Source of the DNA: Synergistaceae bacterium
Lineage (GTDB): Bacteria > Synergistota > Synergistia > Synergistales > Aminobacteriaceae
NCBI GenBank assembly: GCA_012521675.1
Contig: JAAYLU010000065.1
Coordinates: 34,521-98,520, forward strand
Length of the DNA: 64,000 bases
Direction: 5' to 3'
A model generated the notes under the pieces. That model was not told the DNA's origin. It did not search any database and worked only from the letters and a program-made list of their open reading frames with translations. The position numbers and the translations under genes are program-made. This document shows positions 24,952-32,158 of this stretch, in pieces. How positions within the stretch are numbered: the first letter of the stretch is position 1; the number at the start of each line of letters is the position of its first letter.

Positions 24952-25305
24952 TTACTTTCTTCTCGTCAGCAGCGACAGCGGGGACAGCAGGATCAGCAGA
25001 GCGGGGGCGAAGCCCAGAGAATTGCAGCCACCGCCGCCGCCTTTGGGCGGTTCGGGTTCGCTCTTTCTTTCCCCGGCCACTATAAAGGCGGGATCGACCA
25101 GGAAGCCGTTCTCCACACCGTCGTGGATTTGGGTTTGTGGAAAGGCTGTGCAAAAGTTCCGTTTCCAGTGTAATATTGATTCGGCTACCGCCGTTTGTGC
25201 GTTCGGATCACGGGTAAAGCTCACAGCAAAAACCTCAAGCGATCTGGACCTGGTTGCGTTTATCCGCGAAGAGAAAAAGGCGCGCCGGAAGGGGACGGTC
25301 CGCAC
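24952..25305 (-). pseudogene. C-terminal remnant of a Synergist-CTERM surface protein
   Basis: The minus-strand frame ends in a Pro-Gly-rich spacer, GGGGGCNSLGFAP, a hydrophobic stretch (ALLILLSPLSLL) and TRRK at the stop: the tripartite Synergist-CTERM sorting signal. The 80 or so residues before it (RDPNAQTAV ... HDGVENGFLVDPAF) show no recognisable start, signal peptide or ribosome site. So this is probably the tail of a larger, lost gene. A signal-peptide and beta-helix fragment on the same strand at 26322-26537 may be its other end (inference). Confidence 0.65.
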
Positions 25306-25326
25306 GGAGCAGGAGAGTGATTGATT

Positions 25327-25650
25327 ATGGATGTCCTCTATGACTTTTTAACTTTCAGATATTTTATAAGCCATAACGTCCTTCACATCATTTACTTTCT
25401 TGGCGCCGCCGGCATTCCTTTTCTGACATGGCGACTTTCACAGCGGCTTCAATCGTGGTTGGAAGAATCTCTTTCCGGGGTGATCCGCCCCCGGAGGCAG
25501 GCCCTTGACGGAAACCAGAGCACCAGCCATATTTACGGACTCTTTTTCCTCATGTTTGTATTTATGGAGATAGCTTGGCGAGTGATCTTTGAGTTTCTGA
25601 TGGCCTTTCTTCAGATGCGGGAGGCGCTGATGATGCTCATCGGTATGTGA
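25327..25650 (+). CDS. DUF4282-like small membrane protein
   Basis: 107 aa. Two hydrophobic segments, near residues 10-32 (FISHNVLHIIYFLGAAGIP) and 70-95 (YGLFFLMFVFMEIAWRVIFEF), with FEFLMAFLQMREAL at the C-terminus, match the DUF4282 layout. AGGAGAG precedes the start; an in-frame TTG lies two codons upstream. Function unknown. It stands alone among gene fragments. Confidence 0.65.
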   Translation: MDVLYDFLTFRYFISHNVLHIIYFLGAAGIPFLTWRLSQRLQSWLEESLSGVIRPRRQALDGNQSTSHIYGLFFLMFVFMEIAWRVIFEFLMAFLQMREALMMLIGM

Positions 25651-25652
25651 GA

Positions 25653-25708
25653 GATCTCGGGTTTACTCTCGAGGTTCCTCGTCACTTCGCTCTGTCGGGA
25701 CGACAGGT
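25653..25708. repeat. Dispersed repeat copy joined to a PIN-toxin fragment
   Basis: GAGATCTCGG ... CTCTCGAGGTTCCTCGTC ... TTCGCTCTGTCGGGACGACAGG is a near copy of the units at 28112-28155 and 28273-28316. It begins right after the DUF4282 gene and ends where PIN-domain similarity starts. Confidence 0.65.
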
Positions 25709-25818
25709 GATGGCCCGAAAGAGAAAGCAGAGCAGAGACTAAAACATTCGTGTCTATGACCAGACGCAGGGGCATCGTCAGGAAGACGCTCCCCTGCGGG
25801 TGAGGCGTATCTCGTCCT
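25709..25818 (-). pseudogene. Remnant of an antitoxin-PIN toxin pair
   Basis: On the minus strand, IEDEIRLTRRGASS followed by TGA looks like an antitoxin C-terminus. It is followed at ATG 25775 by MPLRLVIDTNVLVSALLS, the first strand and metal-binding Asp of a PIN domain. About 20 residues on, the frame runs into the dispersed repeat. The antitoxin frame is also closed upstream by a TAA. Both genes are broken. A short plus-strand reading at 25837-25926 (SERFGVRTLNARDRRLGEFL) may be another fragment. Confidence 0.5.
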
Positions 25819-26014
25819 CGATCTGGCTTTAGGAGGCGCTTAGCGAGCGGTTTGGAGTTAGAACTCTCAATGCACGGGACCGCCGTCTCGGCGAGTTCCT
25901 CGGAGATATCCCAGGAGCGGCCTGAACCAGGAGTTTGCTGAAAGCCTCTGTCAGCGATGCTATAATTCAAAAGGATGTGGAATTATGCATACCGACGGAG
26001 AAAGAGGGAAGAGC

Positions 26015-26233
26015 ATGAAAGCCGAATTCACTGCCATTATCGAAGCTGCACCCGAGGGGGGCTACTGGGCGATCTGCCCGGAGATTCCCGGTGCCAACGG
26101 ACAAGGTGAGACGCCGGAAGAGGCGAAGGACAGCTTACGAGAAGCCATAGAGTTGATTCTGCTGGATCGCAAAGAGGATATTCTTCGCGGTCTGCCGGAT
26201 GATGTCATCCTGGAAACTGTATTGGTAGGATGA
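26015..26233 (+). CDS. hicB: HicB-family antitoxin
   Basis: 72 aa. MKAEFTAIIEAAPEGGYWAI then CPEIPGANGQGETPEEAKDSL and EAIELILLDRKED form the partial RNase-H fold of HicB. I chose ATG 26015 (GAGGGAAGAG upstream) over one ten codons earlier. There is no C-terminal DNA-binding domain. It overlaps the start of a truncated hicA by ATGA, so antitoxin precedes toxin as in many hicBA loci. Confidence 0.85.
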   Translation: MKAEFTAIIEAAPEGGYWAICPEIPGANGQGETPEEAKDSLREAIELILLDRKEDILRGLPDDVILETVLVG

Positions 26234-26334
26234 AGCGGAGGGATTTGGAGCGAATGCTCCGTATGGCTGGCTGCTACTTGAAACGCGAGGGCGCGTCGCA
26301 TGCTCTGTGGATTAATCCGATTGGGATTGCCTGA
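26230..26334 (+). pseudogene. hicA: Truncated HicA toxin
   Basis: MKRRDLERMLRMAGCYLKRE-GASHALWINP is the N-terminal half of HicA, including the histidine of the active site (GASHALW). It then runs into unrelated sequence and stops after 34 residues; intact HicA has about 60-80. The break coincides with the edge of a beta-helix protein fragment on the other strand (from about 26322). The toxin should be inactive. Confidence 0.75.
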
Positions 26335-26537
26335 GTAGATGTATATCTTGTCGCCGTCGTTGTCCGCCCTGTTCACCGAGAAGGTGCAGTTCGTCACCGT
26401 TGGACTGCTGTTGTCCGGGATAGACATCCCGCCGCCGAGGCCTGCGGGAAGGCGCCCAGCAGGCAGGTCATTGCAATGAAACAGCTGATCAAAAGCCGCA
26501 AGTTCAGCTTTCGGGGTTGGCTTTTTGCTGCGGACAT
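26322..26537 (-). pseudogene. Fragment of a secreted beta-helix protein: signal peptide fused out of frame to repeat segment
   Basis: ATG 26537, behind GGGAGAGGAG, opens a signal peptide (KLNLRLLISCFIAMTCLLGA, then FPQASAA) whose frame stops at 26394. In another frame, GGGMSIPDNSSPTVTNCTF-SVNRADNDGD is a right-handed beta-helix repeat of the kind found in Synergistota surface proteins. The two pieces are out of frame and the rest of the gene is missing, so this is a deletion remnant. Confidence 0.6.
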
Positions 26538-26539
26538 GG

Positions 26540-26772
26540 AAGCAGCTCCTCTCCCGGATTGAGTCACTATCCCCGGTTATGATGTGGCTGGTCGACCGAC
26601 ATCAACCTCGTGGACTAGGCGAGCTTATGACTCGGGCCAATATTACCCTGAAAAGGGGACTTTTGCACGGCCGTTTTCAGTGCGAATACCACCCGAACGG
26701 GTGATTCCATAAACGGTGAAACCGGTGTACTCTTCTGAAGGATGGATCTGCCAAGAGAACGGAGGAGCTTTC
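26540..26772. other. Intergenic stretch with no gene seen
   Basis: Nothing coding is supported here on either strand. It should contain the promoter of the crystallin-like gene, and CAAGAGAACGGAGGAG supplies its ribosome site. Confidence 0.4.
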
Positions 26773-28029
26773 ATGAAGAGGAGTATAGTTGCGTTTTTTG
26801 TTTTTGCACTGGCGTTCGCTCTGCTCGCAGCGCCTGTCCAGGCAGACGACGGCAGGGTGAAGGGGTTGTGGATCGAGATACCCGGTCTCCCGGAGGCATG
26901 CTCCACGTCGTTCAACGTCCAGTCGGGCGGCGAGGGAGAGGCGTACTTCGAGCGGAATTTCGACGGCGGCATACTGAAAATTTCCATAGACAGGATATAC
27001 TCCGAGGACAGGGATGGCGAAGCGCTGACCCCGAGCGATACCGGCAGTCTGGTCGTCATGCTGCAAAGCCTACGCGAGTTCATTGAAATGGATTCGGATG
27101 ATATCGACGTCACGGAATTCGTCGAGGAGCTGGAGGAGGTTTATTCCTATCCAGTCTCGGCGGCTCTGTATACGACGGGCGAAGACGAGGATATGAGAGG
27201 CAACCAGGACATTTTCATATTCACAGAGGAGTGGATTTTCCGCGTTCATATTTCGCTCGCCGTCGACCACATGGATGACTACGATGCGGATGCGCTGAAA
27301 GAATGGTTGGAGAACATGGAAATATTCGATCGCGAAGAGGGCAGGGGCGATCTGTTCGACGATGAGGACGACGAAATCGACGAGGAAGACGAGAAAGCAG
27401 TGGATTTCGTGGCCGTCGTCTACTCCCTGCCAGGATTCCGGGGCATTGCGTGGCAGATTGCCGAGCCAGGAGAGTACGATCTGTTCGAAGGGTTCGACAT
27501 GCCCAACGACAGTGTGCGCTCCTTGGCCGTATGCCCGGGGTACAGGGTCGCTCTCTACGAACACTCGCAGTTCGACGGCGAGTCGGCTGAGTACGAGGAG
27601 AGCGAGGGAGACCTCAGCGAGCGAGGCCGCTGGGCGTCGTCCATCAGGGTCGAGCAGATAGAGGAGCCTGATGTCGACCTTGCCTTCGAGTGGTTCATGG
27701 TACAGGCGGAGAACGAAGGGGTCTTCGAGGAGGTCGATCTCGACACGGCGAGAGCGGCGAAAGCCATGGCAGCTCACGGGGAGAGGATAGGGGAGTTCAA
27801 AGCCGCGTGGGAGATGCACTGGTACGGCACCACGACGGACTCCGAGCGTGTGGAGCTGGGTGGAGAGCTGATCAGAATCTTCAGCAACATCGGAGTAGAC
27901 ACGGACGACTGGGACGAGAACAGTTTCGCGCAGGCGATGAACAATTTCTACGACTGGCGGAAGGATTTGAGCGTGTGGGATGCGGCGTGCATGATCCTCA
28001 ACGTCGACCCGGAGATATTTGAAGAGTAG
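26773..28029 (+). CDS. Secreted acidic protein with beta-gamma-crystallin-like domain
   Basis: 418 aa. A signal peptide (residues 1-23, ending PVQA) follows ATG 26773 with GGAGGAG upstream. Residues 25-205 are unrecognised. Residues 206-222 are very acidic (DDEDDEIDEEDE). Residues 224-310 show two Greek-key-like segments: VAVVYSLPGFRG ... NDSVRSLAV and VALYEHSQFDGESAEY ... WASSIRV, matching the beta-gamma-crystallin pattern (aromatic-x-x-x-aromatic-x-Gly then SS). A helical C-terminus follows. It is probably exported and perhaps calcium-binding (family knowledge). It is flanked by repeats and gene debris, with a hairpin terminator after the stop. Confidence 0.7.
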   Translation: MKRSIVAFFVFALAFALLAAPVQADDGRVKGLWIEIPGLPEACSTSFNVQSGGEGEAYFERNFDGGILKISIDRIYSEDRDGEALTPSDTGSLVVMLQSLREFIEMDSDDIDVTEFVEELEEVYSYPVSAALYTTGEDEDMRGNQDIFIFTEEWIFRVHISLAVDHMDDYDADALKEWLENMEIFDREEGRGDLFDDEDDEIDEEDEKAVDFVAVVYSLPGFRGIAWQIAEPGEYDLFEGFDMPNDSVRSLAVCPGYRVALYEHSQFDGESAEYEESEGDLSERGRWASSIRVEQIEEPDVDLAFEWFMVQAENEGVFEEVDLDTARAAKAMAAHGERIGEFKAAWEMHWYGTTTDSERVELGGELIRIFSNIGVDTDDWDENSFAQAMNNFYDWRKDLSVWDAACMILNVDPEIFEE

Positions 28030-28075
28030 AAAGGGCGAGCCGGGCTGCGAAACTTCGTTTCACAAGAACAAACGA

Positions 28076-28111
28076 CCCCGGATTTCACGACATCCGTCAA
28101 ATCCGGGGTTT
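28076..28111 (+). terminator. Hairpin terminator after the crystallin-like gene
   Basis: CCCCGGATTT and AAATCCGGGG form a ten-bp stem with a 13-base loop, followed by TTT. Confidence 0.6.
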
Positions 28112-28343
28112 GGCTCTCGAGGTCCCTCGTCGCTTCGCTCTGTCGGGACGACAGGGTGGACGGGTTTTCTGTCATCCCGAATGCATGGCTTCCTGTCTTC
28201 CCGAACGTGCTCTCTGTCCTCCCGAACGCATGGCTTCCTGTCATCCCGAACGAATGTGAGGGATCTCGGGGTGGCTCTCGAGGTCCCTCGTCGCTTCGCT
28301 CTGTCGGGACGACAGGAAAGAGCCGTCCCTAACGAGCGCAGAG
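28112..28343. repeat. Array of dispersed TCATCCCGA/TCGGGACGACA repeats
   Basis: Two identical 44-base units (28112-28155 and 28273-28316), beginning GGCTCTCGAGGTCCCTCGTC and ending TCGGGACGACAGG, flank four short units of the form CTGTC(A/T)TCCCGAA(C/T)G at about 28169, 28192, 28216 and 28240. The ends are inverted relative to each other. This is not a CRISPR: units are unequal and spacers are short and themselves repeated. Confidence 0.8.
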
Positions 28344-28403
28344 AGGAGGGATCCGATCAGCGGTTGTTCTGCATCTTTGTCCCCCCGGCAGCCCTGCGCC
28401 GCG

Positions 28404-30317
28404 TCAGATGTCCAGGTTTTTGACCTCGCGGGCGTGGGCGTTGATGAACTCTCTGCGCGGCTCGACCTTGTCGCCCATCAGGATGCTGAAGTACTCGTCG
28501 GCCTCGACCGCGTCGTCCACCTGTATCCTCTTGAGGACTCGACTCTTCGGGTCCATGGTGGTCTCCCACAGCTGATCGGGGTTCATCTCGCCGAGTCCCT
28601 TGTAGCGCTGGACCATGACCTTGGCGGACTCGCCCGCGTCATCCAGGAAGTCCCTCAGCTCCTTCTCGTTGTAGCAGTAGGCTACTGTCTTTCCTCTCTG
28701 CACCCTGTACAGCGGAGGCTGGGCCATGTAGAGGTAGCCCTCCTCGATGAGGGAAGGCATGTAGCGGTAGAAGAAGGTCAGCAGCAGCGTGCCGATGTGC
28801 GCGCCGTCCACGTCGGCGTCGGTCATGATTATTACTTTGTGGTAGCGGAGCTTGGACGTGTCGAAGTCGTCGCCTACTCCTGCGCCCAGGGTCTGGATCA
28901 TGGTGCGGATCTCCGCGTTGGAGAGCGCCCTGTCCAGACGGGCCTTCTCTACGTTGAGTATCTTTCCGCGAAGGGGGAGTATCGCCTGGAAGCTCCTGTC
29001 GCGCCCCTGCTTGGCGCTTCCTCCGGCGCTGTTCCCCTCGACTATATAGACCTCGGTGTTCTCAGGGTTCCTGTCGGAGCAGTCGGCCAGCTTCCCCGGC
29101 AAAGTCAGGCCGGTCATCGCCGACTTGCGGACCAGCTCCCTCGCGCGTTTTGCCGCCTCGCGTGCCTGCCTGGCCTTTATCGCCTTCTCGACCACGGTTT
29201 TGATTATCTGCGGGTGGTCGTCGAACCAGGCGGTCAGCTCCTCGTAGAGGATGGAGTCGACAATGCCCTTTACGTCGCTGTTGCCGAGCTTTGTCTTGGT
29301 CTGTCCCTCGAACTGGGGGTTGGCCAGCTTGACCGATATGACGGAGGTCAACCCCTCCTTGAGGTCGTCTCCGGACAGGTTCTCGTCCTTCTCCTTCAGG
29401 AGTTTTGCCCTTCTCGCAGCCTCGTTGACCGCTCGCGTGAGCGCGGTGCGGAAGCCGGACACGTGTGTGCCGCCCTCGATTGTGTGTATTAGGTTGGCGA
29501 AGCCGAAGACCCTCTCCTGGTAGCCGTCGTTGTACTGGATGCCTATGTCCGCTCCGACTCCCTCCCTCTCACCCGATATCACTATGGGGTCGGCGAAGAG
29601 AGGAGTCTTGCCCCTGTTCAGGTACTCTATGAAGGACTTGATCCCGCCCTCGTAGCAGAATTCCTTGATGCGCCCGTCCTCGCGCAGGTCCTCGAGCGTT
29701 ATGGACAGCCCCGGGTTCAGGAAGGCCATCTCCCGGAATCGCGCGCCGAGTATGTCGAAGGAGAAGCGGACCTCCTCGAAGACTGTACGGTCGGGCATGA
29801 AGTGGATCTTAGTCCCGGAGAGATCGGTCTTGACCCCGGCGGACAGTTCCGACACGGGAATGCCCCTCTCGAAGCGCTGTGTCCTGCTCTCTCCGTTTCG
29901 GCAGATGGTGATCTCGAGCCACTCCGAAAGGGCGTTGACGACGGATACTCCCACGCCGTGAAGGCCTCCGCTGACCTTGTAGACCGCGCCGTCGAACTTG
30001 CCTCCCGCGTGCAGGGTCGTCAGCACGACCTCCGATGCGGGGCGTCCGTTTGACGGGTGGGGGTCCGTGGGTATGCCGCGGCCGTTGTCCTTTACCGACA
30101 AACTCTCGTCCTCGTGTATGGTGATGCGGATTTTTGTGCAGAAACCGCCTATGGCCTCATCGACCGAGTTGTCCACCACCTCCTGGACCAGGTGGTGAAG
30201 CCCGCGGACGGACGTGTCGCCTATGTACATCCCGGGCCGCTTTCGAACCGCCTGCAGTCCCTCCAGGACCTGGATGTCCTTGGCGGTGTACTGAAGAGCC
30301 AGAGGGCTCATTGTCAT
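28404..30317 (-). CDS. gyrB: DNA gyrase subunit B
   Basis: 637 aa. GHKL ATPase: VQEVVDNSVDEAIGG near residue 42, DNGRGIPTD near 73, GGLHGVG near 115. Transducer domain, then Toprim: YIVEGNSAGGSAKQGRD near 420 and MTDADVDGAHI near 500. The C-terminus has the QRYKGLGEMNPDQLWET block. It supercoils DNA with GyrA, which is not in the window. The start is ATG 30317, overlapping the stop of the small RemB-like gene by one base; the frame is open 76 codons further but that part lies over the other gene. Not next to dnaA/recF here. Confidence 0.96.
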   Translation of the reverse strand: MTMSPLALQYTAKDIQVLEGLQAVRKRPGMYIGDTSVRGLHHLVQEVVDNSVDEAIGGFCTKIRITIHEDESLSVKDNGRGIPTDPHPSNGRPASEVVLTTLHAGGKFDGAVYKVSGGLHGVGVSVVNALSEWLEITICRNGESRTQRFERGIPVSELSAGVKTDLSGTKIHFMPDRTVFEEVRFSFDILGARFREMAFLNPGLSITLEDLREDGRIKEFCYEGGIKSFIEYLNRGKTPLFADPIVISGEREGVGADIGIQYNDGYQERVFGFANLIHTIEGGTHVSGFRTALTRAVNEAARRAKLLKEKDENLSGDDLKEGLTSVISVKLANPQFEGQTKTKLGNSDVKGIVDSILYEELTAWFDDHPQIIKTVVEKAIKARQAREAAKRARELVRKSAMTGLTLPGKLADCSDRNPENTEVYIVEGNSAGGSAKQGRDRSFQAILPLRGKILNVEKARLDRALSNAEIRTMIQTLGAGVGDDFDTSKLRYHKVIIMTDADVDGAHIGTLLLTFFYRYMPSLIEEGYLYMAQPPLYRVQRGKTVAYCYNEKELRDFLDDAGESAKVMVQRYKGLGEMNPDQLWETTMDPKSRVLKRIQVDDAVEADEYFSILMGDKVEPRREFINAHAREVKNLDI

Positions 30318-30535
30318 CAGATGCTTCCTCCGTTTCGTGGCCGGTTGGCCTCCAGCGTGTTCGCCCTTGCCTCTTTCATGAAAGAGTTGTATCTTCTTGC
30401 GAGGGTCTCGGGTTTGAACCCCGATTTCAAGACAGAGCCGTCGCGCAGATATATGGTCGTCTCCTTTCCTTGACGAACCAAGGCGATAGTTTGGCTCAAG
30501 GAGACAAGGTTCCCTCCCTCCAGGGGGATGAACAT
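30317..30535 (-). CDS. RemB/YaaB-like DUF370 protein
   Basis: 72 aa. MFIPLEGGNLVSLSQTIALV then TIYLRDGSVLKSGFKPETLARRY matches the small RemB (YaaB) branch of DUF370. It lies directly upstream of gyrB, the position of yaaB in B. subtilis, and is translationally coupled to it (TGATG). RemA/RemB relatives bind DNA in matrix-gene control in Bacillus; the role here is unknown. Confidence 0.65.
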   Translation of the reverse strand: MFIPLEGGNLVSLSQTIALVRQGKETTIYLRDGSVLKSGFKPETLARRYNSFMKEARANTLEANRPRNGGSI

Positions 30536-30679
30536 GCTTACTCACTCCGTTTCACGCTGCTTTAACTACTGTATATTATACCAGAAAGCCGCCGGATACG
30601 GGGCTTTATGCGCCCGAGAAAGGCTTATCCCTCCCCGCACGGGAGAGTCGTCTAAATTGATAGAACAGGAGTGTTGCAA

Positions 30680-31582
30680 GTGAGTTTTGGGAATTTTAGA
30701 GCGAAGGCGCGCGGCGTCGCGTCTAGAGTTTTGGGAGAGATCCGCAGCGAGTGGAAGGCCTTCGTCGCCATTTCGACAGGAGTGACAGTGCAGGCGGTCG
30801 CGGTCACTCTGTTCGTGCTGCCTAACCGCTTCCCGGATCTGGGAGTGTCGGGCATGGCCGTGCTGTCGAACTACGTGTTCGGGATCTCTCCGGCGTATGT
30901 GATACTGGGGGTCAACTCCCTGCTGATGATATGGGCCTGGAGGGAGCTTTCCCCCCGCTTCGTGGTGTGGACGATGTGGGCGGTGCTTCTCTTCTCGACA
31001 CTGCTGAAGACCTTCGAGTACTTTCCGGTGCCTGCTATCGGCGACAGGTTCATGGCGGCCGTGCTCTCGGGAGTCGTCAGGGGCCTGGGCGCCGGGCTCA
31101 TCTTCAGGGTGGGAGGCTCGACGGGCGGGCTCGACATACCGGGCGTGGCCCTCCGACGGCGGTACGGAATCGAGATAGGGCAGTTCGCCATCTTCATCAA
31201 CACGGGGCTTCTCGGGCTGTCGTTCTTCGTGGTGGGGCTGGAGGCCGCCATCTACGGCGCCGTGGCCCTGTACGTCTACGGGATAGTAGTGGACAACTCC
31301 ATCAGGTCCTTCGACCGAAGGAAGCAGGTCTTAATCATAACGAACGTCCCGGAGAGGGTCAGTGAGTTCATAAACCTCTCGCTTGGCCGCGGGACGACGC
31401 GATTCGAGGGAGTGGGGGGCTACTCGGGGCAGCCTCGGCCGGCGCTTATGACCCTGCTGGAGCCGCGCCAGGTAGTCACGCTGAAAAAGTACCTCGCGGA
31501 GAACGATCCGAAGGCATTCATGTCGGTATCGGTGGCGTCCGAGGTTCTCGGAAAGGGGTTCAAGAGCTGGAAGAGCCTTTAG
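30680..31582 (+). CDS. YitT-family membrane protein
   Basis: 300 aa. Five or six membrane segments between residues 25 and 205, including LPNRFPDLGVSGMAVLSNYVFG and FRVGGSTGGLDIPGVALRR, the YitT (DUF161) hallmark. The C-terminal DUF2179 domain (QVLIITNVPERVSEFINLSL ... MTLLEPRQVVTLKKYL) is cytoplasmic. I chose GTG 30680, eight bases after AGGAG; in-frame GTG and TTG codons lie two and three codons upstream. The transported compound is unknown. Its end overlaps the convergent gene by 23 bp. Confidence 0.85.
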   Translation: MSFGNFRAKARGVASRVLGEIRSEWKAFVAISTGVTVQAVAVTLFVLPNRFPDLGVSGMAVLSNYVFGISPAYVILGVNSLLMIWAWRELSPRFVVWTMWAVLLFSTLLKTFEYFPVPAIGDRFMAAVLSGVVRGLGAGLIFRVGGSTGGLDIPGVALRRRYGIEIGQFAIFINTGLLGLSFFVVGLEAAIYGAVALYVYGIVVDNSIRSFDRRKQVLIITNVPERVSEFINLSLGRGTTRFEGVGGYSGQPRPALMTLLEPRQVVTLKKYLAENDPKAFMSVSVASEVLGKGFKSWKSL

Positions 31583-32072
31583 CCGCCTTCGCGGGCGCCT
31601 CTTTCTTTTTTGCCTTCTTCGGCTTCGCCTGCGTCTGCTGCAGTTCGGGGGTCATCGAGGCGATCCTCTCATCGATGAAGCCTCCGAGGGTCTTCCTGGC
31701 CTTCTCTGCGGCCCTGTAAGCAGCCCTTGCGGTCTTGAGCAGCTCCTTGTCCGTCGTCCCCGCCCCCTCGGCCTTCTTCAGCGCGGTCAGAGGACCGAGG
31801 GATCTGCGCAGATCCGGGGCAGTGGCTGCAATTGCCTGGACGTATTCCGCAACGGTCTCGTAGCTAGTGACCTGGGCGTCCAGGAGCTGCAGTGCCAGGA
31901 TCAGCAGTAACTCGACTCCCATCAGGGAGTGAGGGATGGAGGGAACTGGCAGCGGCGGGTCTGCGTTCAGCAGAACACCTGCTGCACGCATCTCGTCGTC
32001 GGCCAGGTCGAGATGTTTCTCCGCCAGGTTGTCCCACTCGGCCGGGCTCTTATCGGTCGCGTCAAGAGTCAT
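31560..32072 (-). CDS. Hypothetical protein with Lys/Ala-rich tail
   Basis: 170 aa, not recognised. It is mostly helical: an acidic N-terminal half (NLAEKHLDLADDEMRAAGVLL; LLILALQLLDAQ) and a strongly basic C-terminus (PKKAKKKEAPAKAAKGSSSS) resembling histone-H1-like tails that bind nucleic acid. A promoter-like TTGACC/TACTAT lies upstream. Its 3' end overlaps the yitT gene. Confidence 0.6.
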   Translation of the reverse strand: MTLDATDKSPAEWDNLAEKHLDLADDEMRAAGVLLNADPPLPVPSIPHSLMGVELLLILALQLLDAQVTSYETVAEYVQAIAATAPDLRRSLGPLTALKKAEGAGTTDKELLKTARAAYRAAEKARKTLGGFIDERIASMTPELQQTQAKPKKAKKKEAPAKAAKGSSSS

Positions 32073-32120
32073 GCAATCTCATCCCTTTCTCCTGAAAGAA
32101 TCGACGGCTTAGCCGCGACT

Positions 32121-32149
32121 ATAGTAAGCTCAACCGCCGGTTTGGTCAA
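32121..32149 (-). promoter_or_regulatory. Promoter of the Lys/Ala-tail gene
   Basis: On the minus strand TTGACC and TACTAT are 17 bases apart, about 50 nt before the start at 32072. Confidence 0.45.
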
Positions 32150-32158
32150 TTATTTGCC

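Noticed and set aside
24922..25324. Plus-strand frames of 80-130 codons downstream of ycsI
   Set aside because: They lie antisense to the Synergist-CTERM tail, which has a recognisable tripartite sorting signal. Proline-run translations such as PPPPPLGG are its mirror image.
28165..28320. CRISPR array
   Set aside because: Units differ in length, the two long units are 117 bases apart with shorter repeats between them, and the same words recur elsewhere in the window. A dispersed repeat family explains it better.
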